In this document: in pieces, positions 8,392 through 16,080 of the stretch
How positions within the stretch are numbered: position 1 is the stretch's first letter
How the letters are laid out: each line of letters starts with the position of its first letter
Source: CAXSEF01 sp964236585
GTDB lineage: Bacteria; Pseudomonadota; Alphaproteobacteria; Acetobacterales; Acetobacteraceae
DNA: 33,148 nt
Assembly: GCA_964236585.1 (NCBI GenBank)
Contig: CAXSFE010000027.1
Location: 1-33,148, forward strand
Direction of reading: 5' to 3'
The notes under the pieces: generated by a model
The model's input: only the letters and a program-made list of their open reading frames with translations
The model's database searches: none
What the model was told of the DNA's origin: nothing
Translations under genes and position numbers: made by a program

Positions 8392-9945
8392 CTAGGCCTC
8401 CCTGAGCCGGCCGGCGGCGGGCGCGGCGCGGGGCGACGCTGTGCTCACGTGCGTGGTGTTGCGCAACGCCAGCTGCATGATGCGGGCCTCCGACAGCTCG
8501 TCGCGCGCCAGGCAGCCGCTGATGCGCCCGCCGCTCATCACCAGGACGCGGTCCGAGGCGCCGATAACCTCGATGAGGTCGGAGGAAATGAGGATCACGC
8601 CGAGCCCGGCGGCGGCCAGCAGCTCGATCAGGCCGTAGATCTCGGATCGGGCGCCAACGTCGACGCCCCGTGTCGGCTCGTCCAGCAGAATGACCTTGCA
8701 CCCCGCATCGAGCCATTTCGCCAGCACCACTTTCTGCTGGTTGCCTCCGGACAGGCTGCTGACCGGCAGATCCAGGTTCCTGGCGCGGATGGTGGTGCGC
8801 CGCGCGATGGCGTCCACCGTCGTGCGCTCGGCGGCCCGGCGCAGCAGGCCCAGGGCGCTGGTGAACCGCGACAGGATGGCAAAGGTGACGTTCTGCCGGA
8901 TCGGCAGTTCCAGCACCAGGCCCTGGCCCTTGCGGTCCTCCGGCACGAACCCGAAGCCGGCGGCCACTCCCTGCCGAGGCGTGCGGATCGTGACGCGGCG
9001 GCCGGCGAGCGTGACGGAGCCACCTTCCATCCGGTCGGCGCCGAACAGCGCGCGGGCAAGCTCGGTGCGGCCGCTGCCGATCAGGCCCGCGATGCCGAGC
9101 ACCTCCCCGGCCTGCAGGGTGAACGAGACGTCCTTGACCAGCCCGGCGGCCGAAAGGTTCTCGACCCGCAATCGTTCCTCGCCCGCCGTGCGCGCGACCT
9201 TGGGGAAGAGCTGCGCGGCCTCGCGGCCGACCATGAGCGGGATCAGGCGGCCCTCGTCCATGTCGGTGGCGTCGTAGGTGCCGACCGTGCGGCCATCCTT
9301 GAGGACCGTGATCTGGTCGGCGATGCGGAAGATCTCGTCCAGGCGGTGCGAGATGTAGATGACGCTTACGCCGCGGCGCGACAGGGCCCGCACCACGTCG
9401 AGCAGACGTGTCACCTCCGGCGGCGCCAGCACGGCCGTCGGCTCGTCCAGGATCAGGATGCGCACCCGGCGCGACATCGCCTTGGCGATCTCGACCGCCT
9501 GCTGGAAGGCGAGCGGCAGGGAGCCGACCAGGGCCCCGGGATCGATCGCGAATCCGAGGTCGCGCAGCAGCGCCGCCGCCCGGGCACGCAGCCGTCCCGC
9601 ATTCACCAGGGGCGGCAGCTCGCCAAGGAAGATGTTCTCGGCCACCGTCAGGTCCGGCGCCAGGGCAAGCTCCTGGTAGATGATGCCGATGCCAAGCGCG
9701 CGCGAGCTGTGCGGCGAAGAGACGTTCACCCGTTCGCCGCCGATGCGGATCTCCCCGGTGGTCGCCTGATGAGCGCCAGCCAGGATCTTCATCAGCGTCG
9801 ACTTGCCAGCGCCGTTCTCCCCGAGTAGCGCATGCACCTCGCCCTCGCGCACGGAGAACGAGACGTCGTCGAGCGCGCGGGTGCCGCCGAACACCTTCGA
9901 GATGCCCGTCATCTCGACCCCGGCCGCGCGCTGCCCGACCTCCAT
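8392..9945 (-). CDS. Sugar ABC transporter ATP-binding protein, two ABC domains (RbsA/XylG/MglA family)
   Basis: Encodes 517 residues with two nucleotide-binding domains. Domain 1 has Walker A GENGAGKST (near 42-50), Q-loop region IIYQELAL, Walker B ILILDEPTAVL and the switch region YISHRLDE. Its signature is the unusual SLPLAFQQAVEIAKA instead of LSVGQQQ. Domain 2 has the degenerate P-loop GLIGSGRTEL usual for this family, EDRKGQGL, a canonical SLSGGNQQKV signature, Walker B VILLDEPTRGVD and ISSDLIE. It energises sugar uptake at the inner face of the membrane. The gene follows the binding-protein stop by 14 bases. Start 9945 is taken from the frame limit; the ATG at 9912 is a possible alternative. 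Confidence 0.92.
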   Translation of the reverse strand: MEVGQRAAGVEMTGISKVFGGTRALDDVSFSVREGEVHALLGENGAGKSTLMKILAGAHQATTGEIRIGGERVNVSSPHSSRALGIGIIYQELALAPDLTVAENIFLGELPPLVNAGRLRARAAALLRDLGFAIDPGALVGSLPLAFQQAVEIAKAMSRRVRILILDEPTAVLAPPEVTRLLDVVRALSRRGVSVIYISHRLDEIFRIADQITVLKDGRTVGTYDATDMDEGRLIPLMVGREAAQLFPKVARTAGEERLRVENLSAAGLVKDVSFTLQAGEVLGIAGLIGSGRTELARALFGADRMEGGSVTLAGRRVTIRTPRQGVAAGFGFVPEDRKGQGLVLELPIRQNVTFAILSRFTSALGLLRRAAERTTVDAIARRTTIRARNLDLPVSSLSGGNQQKVVLAKWLDAGCKVILLDEPTRGVDVGARSEIYGLIELLAAAGLGVILISSDLIEVIGASDRVLVMSGGRISGCLARDELSEARIMQLALRNTTHVSTASPRAAPAAGRLREA

Positions 9946-9959
9946 CTCCGCCGGCCGGC

Positions 9960-10934
9960 CTAGAACTGCGCGTCGGGCTTGTAGTATTGCGCAGCGTTGG
10001 CCTTGGTGATGGCCATCGGTGGCGTGTAGGTGATCTTGGCCAAATCGCCGGGCGCCTCCTTGTTCACGACCTTGACCGCAAGGTCGGCCGCCATCTTGCC
10101 GATGACCGCCGGATCGTTCAGGCCGGTGGCGCCGTACTTGCCGTCCTGGATCAGCTTGACCGCTTCCTTCTGGCCGTCGGCGGCGGCGAACACGAGGATG
10201 TCCTGTCCGGCCTTGCCAGCGTCCTGGATCGCCCGCAGCGCGCCCAGGGCCATGCTGTCGTTCTCGGCCAGCACGGCATTGATGTCGGGATGCGCAGTCA
10301 GCAGGTCCTCCATCGCCTTCACGCCGCCCTCCTGCGTCCAGCCACCCCAGCCCTGGCCGACGACGGTGAACCCGGCATGGCCGATCTGGCGGAGCTGGGC
10401 CTCAAGGATGCCCTCCATCACCCCGTCGCGGCGCGCCTCGCCGACGACGTTGCCCTGGCTGCCGCTGAGCACGGCGATGTGCAGGTCCTTGCCCTTGACC
10501 TGGCCGACCAGCCAGTCGCCGATCAGCCGCCCGTTCTCCACGTTGCTGGACTGGATCGTGGTCAGAACCGGCGCGCTCTCGTCGATCGAGCTGTCCACGA
10601 TGATGACCGGGATGTGGGCCTTGGCGGCGTCCTTGGTGGCGCCGACCAGCCCCTTGGCGTCCTTCGGGTCCATGATGAGGATGTCGACGTTCTGCGACAG
10701 CATGTCCTCGACGTCGGCGATCTGCTTGACGAGATCGTTGTTGGCGTCCGCGGCGACCGTGGTCGCGCCCAATGTCTTGGCCTCCTTCTCGATCGCCGAC
10801 TGCAGGGCCGCGTAGTAGGGCGCGTTCTGCGTCAGCATCGAGATACCGATCTTGATCGTCTTGGCGCCAGCGGGTGGCGAAGACGCCAGGCCCAAGCCCC
10901 CAGCCAGGGCCGCCACTGCAAACACCGCCTTCAT
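9960..10934 (-). CDS. Periplasmic sugar-binding protein of the ABC importer (Peripla_BP_4 type)
   Basis: Encodes 324 residues. ATG 10934 is preferred over an upstream in-frame ATG (10961) because GGGGAGG precedes it by 8 bases and a signal peptide then starts at residue 1 (MKAVFAVAALAGGLGLAS), with cleavage likely near AGA-KT. The mature protein shows the RbsB/XylF pattern: IGISMLTQNAPYYAAL, VDILIMDPKDAKGL, HIPVIIVDSSID, VLSGSQGNVVGEARRDG, AVLAENDSMALGALRA and GLNDPAVIGKMAADLA. It captures the substrate in the periplasm and delivers it to the permease. As first gene of the minus-strand operon it lies directly beside the divergent control region. Ribose, xylose, galactose and inositol binders all belong here, so specificity is open. 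Confidence 0.92.
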   Translation of the reverse strand: MKAVFAVAALAGGLGLASSPPAGAKTIKIGISMLTQNAPYYAALQSAIEKEAKTLGATTVAADANNDLVKQIADVEDMLSQNVDILIMDPKDAKGLVGATKDAAKAHIPVIIVDSSIDESAPVLTTIQSSNVENGRLIGDWLVGQVKGKDLHIAVLSGSQGNVVGEARRDGVMEGILEAQLRQIGHAGFTVVGQGWGGWTQEGGVKAMEDLLTAHPDINAVLAENDSMALGALRAIQDAGKAGQDILVFAAADGQKEAVKLIQDGKYGATGLNDPAVIGKMAADLAVKVVNKEAPGDLAKITYTPPMAITKANAAQYYKPDAQF

Positions 10935-11143
10935 GAACCTAGCCTCCCCTTTGAGCGCCATCGGATTGATCCCGTTGCTGCGCTATTCCAACAGGTAGCA
11001 ATACAACAGGATCGCCAGGCACGAGCAAGCGGAAAACCTGATATTGCAGTGCAGAAAGTGTCACGACGGTTGATCCTGACCCTGTTTGCGTAATAGCACT
11101 ACATGACTTCCTTGAGTCCCAGACGCGCTTGGAGGCGCCTCCA
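10935..11143. promoter_or_regulatory. Divergent control region between the transporter and isomerase/aldolase operons
   Basis: This gene-free 209-base stretch is of lower G+C than the coding flanks and separates two outward-facing operons. It contains a HexR-like operator (11089-11103), a candidate plus-strand promoter (TTGATC at 11070-11075 and TAATAG at 11091-11096, spacing 15, somewhat short), a direct repeat CAACAGG at 10990-10996 and 11004-11010, and a palindrome reaching the isomerase start. The operator overlaps the candidate -10, which would suit repression. The promoter for the minus-strand operon is not clear. Confidence 0.6.
11089..11103. promoter_or_regulatory. Probable HexR/RpiR-type operator
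   Basis: The sequence CGTAATAGCACTACA matches the HexR operator consensus as I recall it (TGTARTWWWAYTACA) at 12 of 15 positions, with both half-sites (GTAAT and ACTAC) preserved. It lies in the divergent control region over a candidate -10. A HexR-like regulator is encoded in the same locus at 14469-15377. The consensus was described mainly in gammaproteobacteria, so its use here is inference. Confidence 0.5.
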
Positions 11144-11144
11144 A
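11129..11144. promoter_or_regulatory. Perfect 16-base palindrome covering the ribosome-binding site of the isomerase gene
   Basis: TTGGAGGCGCCTCCAA is self-complementary throughout and contains the Shine-Dalgarno GGAGG (11131-11135). Its last base is the A of the ATG at 11144. In DNA it could be an operator. In RNA a continuous stem cannot close without a loop, so only a shortened hairpin could mask the site, or two transcripts could pair. Confidence 0.45.
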
Positions 11145-11761
11145 TGTCCAACCCGCTGCCAGCGTCCGTCGTCATCGACCCTGCCAGTGGCGGAATGGCA
11201 GGGCGGACCCGGCGTTACGAGAAACGATTCGACGACCTTGCAGGCCTGTTTGCCGACGAGGCAGCCTTTGCCGAACTGGCACGTCTGCGTGGCCAGGAAA
11301 TCGCGTACCAGGTCGACGAGTTTCGCCCGTCGGAGCGCGCAGGCGACCTCATCTTCGGAACCAGCACGCTCTACCCCGGCAAGGTCGGCCGCGAATATGC
11401 CCTCACCCGCGGGCACATCCACGCTGTCGGCGACCGGCCGGAAATCTACCACTGCCAATCCGGCAGGGGCGTGATGCTGATGGAGCTGGCCGATGGCACA
11501 AGCCATGCCGAGGAGATGCGACCCAACAGCGTGGTGTACGTGCCGCCGCACTGGATCCATCGCAGCATCAATGTCGGCGCCGAACCCCTCGTGACGCTGT
11601 TCTGTTATCCCGCGGACGCCGGCCAGGACTACGGCATCATCGCCCAGTCCGACGGAATGCGGGACCTGATCGTCGATGACGGTGCCGGCGGCTGGAAGCA
11701 GGCACCCAACCCGCGCTACAGGCCACGCCTCCTGTCGCGCGCCCTTACAGGTGTTGCCTGA
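11144..11761 (+). CDS. Cupin-type phosphoglucose isomerase homologue (archaeal-type GPI, PF06560)
   Basis: Encodes 205 residues from ATG 11144, which has GGAGG 8 bases upstream. The core is the cupin block LTRGHIHAVGDRPEIYHC, GRGVMLM, VYVPPHWIHRSINVG and LVTLFCYPADAGQDYGII. This matches the archaeal-type glucose-6-phosphate isomerase family very closely, including the metal ligands His91, His93, Glu100 and His139. Family members interconvert glucose-6-phosphate and fructose-6-phosphate. As first gene of an operon with an aldolase and a HexR-like regulator, it probably isomerises a sugar phosphate or related acid of this pathway. Bacterial copies are sporadic, and the true substrate may differ from hexose-6-phosphate. 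Confidence 0.85.
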   Translation: MSNPLPASVVIDPASGGMAGRTRRYEKRFDDLAGLFADEAAFAELARLRGQEIAYQVDEFRPSERAGDLIFGTSTLYPGKVGREYALTRGHIHAVGDRPEIYHCQSGRGVMLMELADGTSHAEEMRPNSVVYVPPHWIHRSINVGAEPLVTLFCYPADAGQDYGIIAQSDGMRDLIVDDGAGGWKQAPNPRYRPRLLSRALTGVA

Positions 11762-11762
11762 G

Positions 11763-12434
11763 ATGGTCGACGCGGGACACGCGATTGAGGCGACGCTGCT
11801 GGAAGCGACGGCCTTCGGTGTGATCCCCGTCGTCGAGATGGACGACGTGGCGGACGCTGATGCCCTGGCCGAGACGCTGCTCGAGGCCGGGCTCGGCGTG
11901 GTCGAGGTGACATTCCGAACCCCTGCCGCAGCGGAGGTTATCGCACGCATCGCGCAGCGCCATCCGGACATGATGGTGGGAGCGGGTACGGTGATCGGGG
12001 AGCAGGACCTGCGCCGTGCCGCACAGGCCGGCGCCCGTTTTGCCCTCGCCCCCGGGTTGAGCCCGCACTTGCTGGACCAGGCCGCCGAGATGGGCCTGCC
12101 CTACGTGCCCGGCGCGATGACTCCCTCCGAGCTGCAGGTCGGGATCGAGCGCAAGGTGAGGGTCTTCAAGTTTTTCCCGGCGATGCCGGCCGGCGGCATC
12201 GCGTTCCTTCGCTCGATCGCGGCCCCCTTCGGGCTGCACGGGCTGCGCTTCATCCCGACGGGCGGCATCTCGCCGGGCAACCTCGCGGAGTGGCTGGGCG
12301 AGCCGTCCGTGGCCGCGGTGGGCGGAACCTGGATCGCGAGCCGCAGCATGATCCGCGCCGGCGACTGGATCGGCATACGCCGCGCCGCGGAGCAGGCCGT
12401 GCGGGCCGCGCGCGCCGTCCGGGAGCCCGTCTGA
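11763..12434 (+). CDS. eda: KDPG/KHG-type aldolase (2-keto-3-deoxy-6-phosphogluconate aldolase family)
   Basis: Encodes 223 residues, close to the family norm. It is a class I aldolase of the Entner-Doudoroff type. VVEVTFRTPAAAEVI supplies the catalytic Glu48 and phosphate-site Arg/Thr, MVGAGTVIGEQD is typical, and the Schiff-base Lys is in RVFKFFPA (Lys136). PGLSPHLL, GAMTPSEL and IPTGGIS complete the pattern. It splits a 2-keto-3-deoxy acid (phosphate) into pyruvate and an aldehyde such as glyceraldehyde-3-phosphate. ATG 11763 follows the isomerase stop after one base. No dehydratase to make its substrate is in the window, so that enzyme must be elsewhere or be replaced. Paralogues acting on KDPGal or hydroxy-ketoglutarate cannot be excluded. 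Confidence 0.9.
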   Translation: MVDAGHAIEATLLEATAFGVIPVVEMDDVADADALAETLLEAGLGVVEVTFRTPAAAEVIARIAQRHPDMMVGAGTVIGEQDLRRAAQAGARFALAPGLSPHLLDQAAEMGLPYVPGAMTPSELQVGIERKVRVFKFFPAMPAGGIAFLRSIAAPFGLHGLRFIPTGGISPGNLAEWLGEPSVAAVGGTWIASRSMIRAGDWIGIRRAAEQAVRAARAVREPV

Positions 12435-13402
12435 TGGCCATGCTCCGCCCTGCCGTCCTGCCGACGATCCACTTCATCGGCGTCTCCACCGCGCAGTCGT
12501 CGATCATGACGATCTTCCCGCGCTGGGCCGAGGCGCTCGGTCTGGGCGCCTGCGCCATCAACGGCATCGACCTGCCCCTGCAGGCGCCGGAGGCCGACTA
12601 CCGCGATGTCGTCTCGTTCATCCGCAACGATCCGCACTCGATGGGAGCGCTCGTGACGGCACACAAGATCGATCTGCTGCATGCGGCGGGCGATCTCGTC
12701 GACGAGTTGGACAGTCATGCGGCGGCGCTGCAGGAGGTGAGCTGCCTCTCCAAGCGCCATGGGATGCTGATCGGCCATGCCAAGGATCCGATCTCGGCGC
12801 GGCTTGCGCTCGACGCCATCGTGCCGGAAGGCCACTGGCAGCGGTCCGGAGGCGACGCGTTCCTGATGGGTGCCGGGGGGGCCGCCACCGCGATCACCTG
12901 GAACCTGATGCGGCCGGAGCGCGGTGCCGATCGCCCGTGCCGCATCGTGGTCTCGGACGTGGACGTCGCCCGCCTCGACAAGCTGCGCCTGTTCCATGCG
13001 GGCCTTGGCGGCGACATGGCGGTCGATTACGTCCTTGCTGCCGCGACCGAGCAGAACGATGAGGTCCTGCACTCGCTGGCGAAGCAGTCGCTTGTCGTGA
13101 ATGCGACCGGGCTCGGCAAGGACCGACCAGGCTCGCCGCTCGGCGCCGCTGCCCGCTTTCCTGGAGGCGGTATCGTGTGGGAACTGAACTACCGGGGAAA
13201 CCTGCTGTTCCTTGATCGGGCCGAGACTCAGGCCGGGACATCCGGTCTGGCCATCTTCGACGGCTGGAACTATTTCCTGCACGGCTGGACCCAGGTGATC
13301 TCGGAAGTGTTTGCAGTCGGGATCGCATCCGCGGGGCCGGCGTTCGAGGCACTGTCCGCGCTGGCAGGCGGACCGCCGCGCGCACGGACGGGGGCCTCGT
13401 GA
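12434..13402 (+). CDS. Shikimate dehydrogenase-like (AroE family) oxidoreductase
   Basis: Encodes 322 residues, longer than typical AroE (about 270). The substrate domain keeps an AroE-like catalytic Lys in LVTAHKIDL (Lys78), and the following GHAKDPISARLAL parallels the AroE block with its catalytic Asp (Asp118). The cofactor domain has DAFLMGAGGAATAI (near 142-155) and a later NATGLGKDRPGSPL, equivalent to the NATPLGM block. True AroE acts in aromatic biosynthesis. Here the gene overlaps the aldolase stop by one base (TGATG) inside a catabolic operon, so a catabolic role on a ring-shaped or sugar-acid polyol is more likely (inference). It could be a quinate/shikimate-type enzyme or a new specificity. 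Confidence 0.78.
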   Translation: MAMLRPAVLPTIHFIGVSTAQSSIMTIFPRWAEALGLGACAINGIDLPLQAPEADYRDVVSFIRNDPHSMGALVTAHKIDLLHAAGDLVDELDSHAAALQEVSCLSKRHGMLIGHAKDPISARLALDAIVPEGHWQRSGGDAFLMGAGGAATAITWNLMRPERGADRPCRIVVSDVDVARLDKLRLFHAGLGGDMAVDYVLAAATEQNDEVLHSLAKQSLVVNATGLGKDRPGSPLGAAARFPGGGIVWELNYRGNLLFLDRAETQAGTSGLAIFDGWNYFLHGWTQVISEVFAVGIASAGPAFEALSALAGGPPRARTGAS

Positions 13403-13467
13403 GCAGTGTTCCTGTCGAGCGCTGCGATGGCTGATGCTGCCGGATCGCCGCGCCCTGTGCGGTGTGG

Positions 13468-13489
13468 CGCGACCGAACGCCCGGTCGCG
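13468..13489 (+). terminator. Hairpin between the AroE-like and metallohydrolase genes
   Basis: CGCGACCG (13468-13475) and CGGTCGCG (13482-13489) form an 8-pair stem with a 6-base loop, in the 136-base gap after the AroE-like stop. No T-run follows, so it is a weak terminator at best or an mRNA-stabilising/processing hairpin that could lower expression of downstream genes. The rest of the gap shows no gene. Confidence 0.3.
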
Positions 13490-13538
13490 GCGGCGTGCGC
13501 CCCCATGCAGCCACAGTGTCCGCCTCTGTCCTACGCAC

Positions 13539-14405
13539 ATGAGGGTTGAACGCCTCCCGCTACCGGCAGACGGCCTTGCGGGACTACTGGCGCGCACCGC
13601 CACCTGTGACGTCGAGATGGCGTGGCTTGGGCAGGCCGGCTTCGTGGTGCGAGCTTGCGGGCGGGTTGTGCTCGTCGATCCTTATCTCTCGGACCATCTG
13701 GCCCGGAAATACCACGGCACGCTTCTGCCGCATGCGCGCATGATGCCGGCGCCGATCGGTGCTGACGACCTGCCCCGCGTCGACCTCGTCATCTGCACCC
13801 ACCGGCATGGCGACCACATGGACCCAGGCACGCTCCCCATGCTGGCGGAGGCGCATCCGGAGTGCCGCTTCGTGGTTCCCGCGGCCGAGATGACCTTCGC
13901 GGAAGGCATCGGGCTGCCGATAGGTCGGCTCATTCCGGCAGAAGCTGGATCGCGGCTGCAGCCGTTGCCGGACCTCGACCTGATCCTCCATCCGCTGCCC
14001 GCTGCCCACGAGCGATTCGAGCAGGACCAGGACGGCCGGCATCATTTCCTGGGATACGTCATGTCCGTGCACGGCGTGCGGCTCTATCACAGCGGGGATT
14101 GCGTGCCCTACAAGGGCCTTGCCGAAGCGGTTCGCGCCCTGGCGCCCGAGCTGGCGTTGCTGCCAGTCAACGGGCGTCATGCCGCTCTCGCGGCCAGCCG
14201 CATTCCGGGCAACTTCACGCTGGGCGAGGCGATCCAGCTTTGCGACGCCGCCAAAATCCCGGTGCTGATCCCTCATCACTTCGGGATGTTCGCGTTCAAC
14301 ACCATCGATCCGGCCGAGATCACTGCTGCCGCAGGATGCACTCAACATCCTAGACTTTTGCTCCCCGACACCCGACACCTATTTCAGCTGAGCTGTAAGG
14401 GCTGA
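13539..14405 (+). CDS. UlaG-like metallo-beta-lactamase-fold hydrolase
   Basis: Encodes 288 residues. The metal-binding signature is CTHRHGDHMDPGT (HxHxDH, near 86-95). Further conserved pieces are VEMAWLGQAGFVVR, VLVDPYLSDHL, RLYHSGDCVPY (metal-binding Asp) and LIPHHFGMFAFNT. This is the branch of L-ascorbate-6-phosphate lactonase (UlaG) and of the Thermotoga inositol-pathway hydrolase TM0413, which opens lactones or cyclic diketones. In this operon it is well placed to open a lactone or ring made by the dehydrogenases. ATG 13539 is weakly supported, because no good Shine-Dalgarno precedes it; no better start is visible in the 136-base gap. Confidence 0.83.
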   Translation: MRVERLPLPADGLAGLLARTATCDVEMAWLGQAGFVVRACGRVVLVDPYLSDHLARKYHGTLLPHARMMPAPIGADDLPRVDLVICTHRHGDHMDPGTLPMLAEAHPECRFVVPAAEMTFAEGIGLPIGRLIPAEAGSRLQPLPDLDLILHPLPAAHERFEQDQDGRHHFLGYVMSVHGVRLYHSGDCVPYKGLAEAVRALAPELALLPVNGRHAALAASRIPGNFTLGEAIQLCDAAKIPVLIPHHFGMFAFNTIDPAEITAAAGCTQHPRLLLPDTRHLFQLSCKG

Positions 14406-14468
14406 TCAGAGGGACCGATCTGCTCGCCTGGCCAGCAGATCGGGAAACGAGGGGCTTTGCGAGACGGC

Positions 14469-15377
14469 ATGGATGATGGACGCGCAGCGCGCGCAATGGC
14501 GTCAGGACGCAACGTGCTTGAATTGATCCTGGTGCGATTGCCGGACCTCAGGAAGTCGGACCGCCGCGTTGCCGAGCACGTCCTGTCGGATCCGCAGGCC
14601 GCGCTGAGTGCCACCGTGGCGGAGACCGCTCGGCAGGCTCGGGTCAGCGAGCCAACGGTCATGCGGTTCTGCGCGGCACTGGGCTTCGATGGCTTCCAGG
14701 ACTTCAAGATGAGGCTCGCCCACAGCGTCGCGCTTGGAATGCCCGCCACACAGTCGGTGCTGGAAGCGGCCGACACCCCGCAGACGCTGGCCGACAAGGT
14801 CTTCGACTACACCATGACCAGCCTGGACTGGGCTCGCAACCAGCTCGATCACCAGGCAGTCGGCAGAGCGATCGACCTGCTGACCGCAGCCAAACGCATC
14901 GAGTTTTTCGGCTTCGGCGCATCGTGGATCGTCGCCGCCGATGCGCAACAAAAGTTTCCACTGTTCGGGGTGCCTTGCCTAATCCACACCGACTCCCACC
15001 AGCAGTTCATCGCAGCATCCATGATGCAGCCAGGCGATGTGGCTGTTGTGGTCTCCAACACCGGGCGAACATCCGCGATACTCGACGTGATCCGTGCCGC
15101 GCGCGAGTCAGGCGCCACTGTCATCGGTATTTCCGGTCGTGCAGGTGAGATGAGCCGGTTGTGCGACCTGCTGCTGATCGTGGAAACGCTTGAGAACACC
15201 GACATCTATACGCCAATTACTTCGCGCCTTGCCGCGCTGGTGCTCGTCGATATTCTCGCCGTCGGAGTCGCGATGCGTCGCGGGAGCCATCACCAGAAGC
15301 GGATCGCTGCCATGAAGCGGCGGCTCAGCGCGATGCGTTCGGGCGATCCTGACCCAGCGACAGGCAAGGAGACCTGA
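14469..15377 (+). CDS. RpiR/HexR-family transcriptional regulator (HTH plus SIS domain)
   Basis: Encodes 302 residues. The N-terminal HTH_6 domain shows LPDLRKSDRRVAEHVL, ATVAETARQARVSEPTVMRF and ALGFDGFQDFKMRL (near 20-85). The C-terminal SIS sugar-phosphate domain shows RIEFFGFGASWIVAADAQQKF, VVVSNTGRTSAILDVIRAAR and ATVIGISGRAGEMSRLCD (near 140-240). HexR-type members bind KDPG and control Entner-Doudoroff genes. It lies in the same operon as a KDPG-type aldolase, and a HexR-like operator sits in the divergent promoter region, so self-contained control by a pathway intermediate is likely. ATG 14469 is chosen; a TTG at 14457 and an ATG at 14496 are alternatives, none with a strong ribosome-binding site. 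Confidence 0.88.
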   Translation: MDDGRAARAMASGRNVLELILVRLPDLRKSDRRVAEHVLSDPQAALSATVAETARQARVSEPTVMRFCAALGFDGFQDFKMRLAHSVALGMPATQSVLEAADTPQTLADKVFDYTMTSLDWARNQLDHQAVGRAIDLLTAAKRIEFFGFGASWIVAADAQQKFPLFGVPCLIHTDSHQQFIAASMMQPGDVAVVVSNTGRTSAILDVIRAARESGATVIGISGRAGEMSRLCDLLLIVETLENTDIYTPITSRLAALVLVDILAVGVAMRRGSHHQKRIAAMKRRLSAMRSGDPDPATGKET

Positions 15378-15421
15378 TCATCCCCGCAGCGCTGACCCTG
15401 CCCCGCTCGCCCCGGGCCGTC

Positions 15422-16072
15422 GTGTTCGACATGGACGGCCTGCTGCTGGACACCGAGGTCATCTACCGGGCCGCCCACACGGCCGCGGCGGCGGACTACG
15501 GGCACACGATGACCCACATGCTCTACGCCTCGCTCATCGGGATGCCCCGCGAGACGGCCGATCATCTGTTGTCGGCGGCATTCGGACCGCGTCTTGTGCT
15601 GGCGGACCACTACGCCTCTTTTGATCGCCATTTCGAGGCACTGTGCCGCGGCGGCATGCCGTTGCGTCCCGGCGTGGAAGCGCTTCTTGCCGTTCTGGAC
15701 GAAGCCGGCTTGCCGCGAGCGGTGGCGACCTCGACCGAACGGTCGCGCGCTCGCAGGCATTTAAAGGAGGCCGGCATACTTCACCGATTTGATGCCATCG
15801 TGACGCGCAGCGATGTATCGCGAGGCAAGCCGGACCCCGAGACATTCCTGAGAGCTGCCGAGGCGCTCAACATCGAGCCCTTCGAATGTCTGGCACTTGA
15901 GGACTCCCACAACGGGGTTCGTGCCGCATCCGCTGCAAAGATGATGACAGTTATAGTGCCGAACCTGCTGCCTGCCACTGACGAAATTAGGGCACTTTGC
16001 ATCGCGGAGTGCGAGTCCCTTTTTATTGTCGCGGACACATTGTCGTATCGGTTCAAACGAGACGCCCAGTGA
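15422..16072 (+). CDS. HAD-superfamily sugar-phosphate phosphatase or phosphomutase (subfamily IA)
   Basis: Encodes at least 216 residues. Motif I is FDMDGLLLDTE, motif II is AVATSTERSRARRHL, the conserved Lys is in SRGKPDPETF and motif IV is CLALEDSHNGVRAA. This is the pattern of beta-phosphoglucomutase-like and hexitol or 2-deoxyhexose phosphatases. The GTG at 15422 puts motif I at residue 2, unusually short. The frame is open upstream to CTG 15374, and AAGGAG (15366-15371) stands near the RpiR stop, so a non-canonical start (ATC 15377, ATC 15380 or a CTG) encoding LIIPAALTLPRSPRAV is likely. It probably removes phosphate from an overflow or dead-end sugar phosphate. The 3' part is visibly lower in G+C than the 5' part. 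Confidence 0.85.
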   Translation: MFDMDGLLLDTEVIYRAAHTAAAADYGHTMTHMLYASLIGMPRETADHLLSAAFGPRLVLADHYASFDRHFEALCRGGMPLRPGVEALLAVLDEAGLPRAVATSTERSRARRHLKEAGILHRFDAIVTRSDVSRGKPDPETFLRAAEALNIEPFECLALEDSHNGVRAASAAKMMTVIVPNLLPATDEIRALCIAECESLFIVADTLSYRFKRDAQ

Positions 16073-16080
16073 TTACAGGT

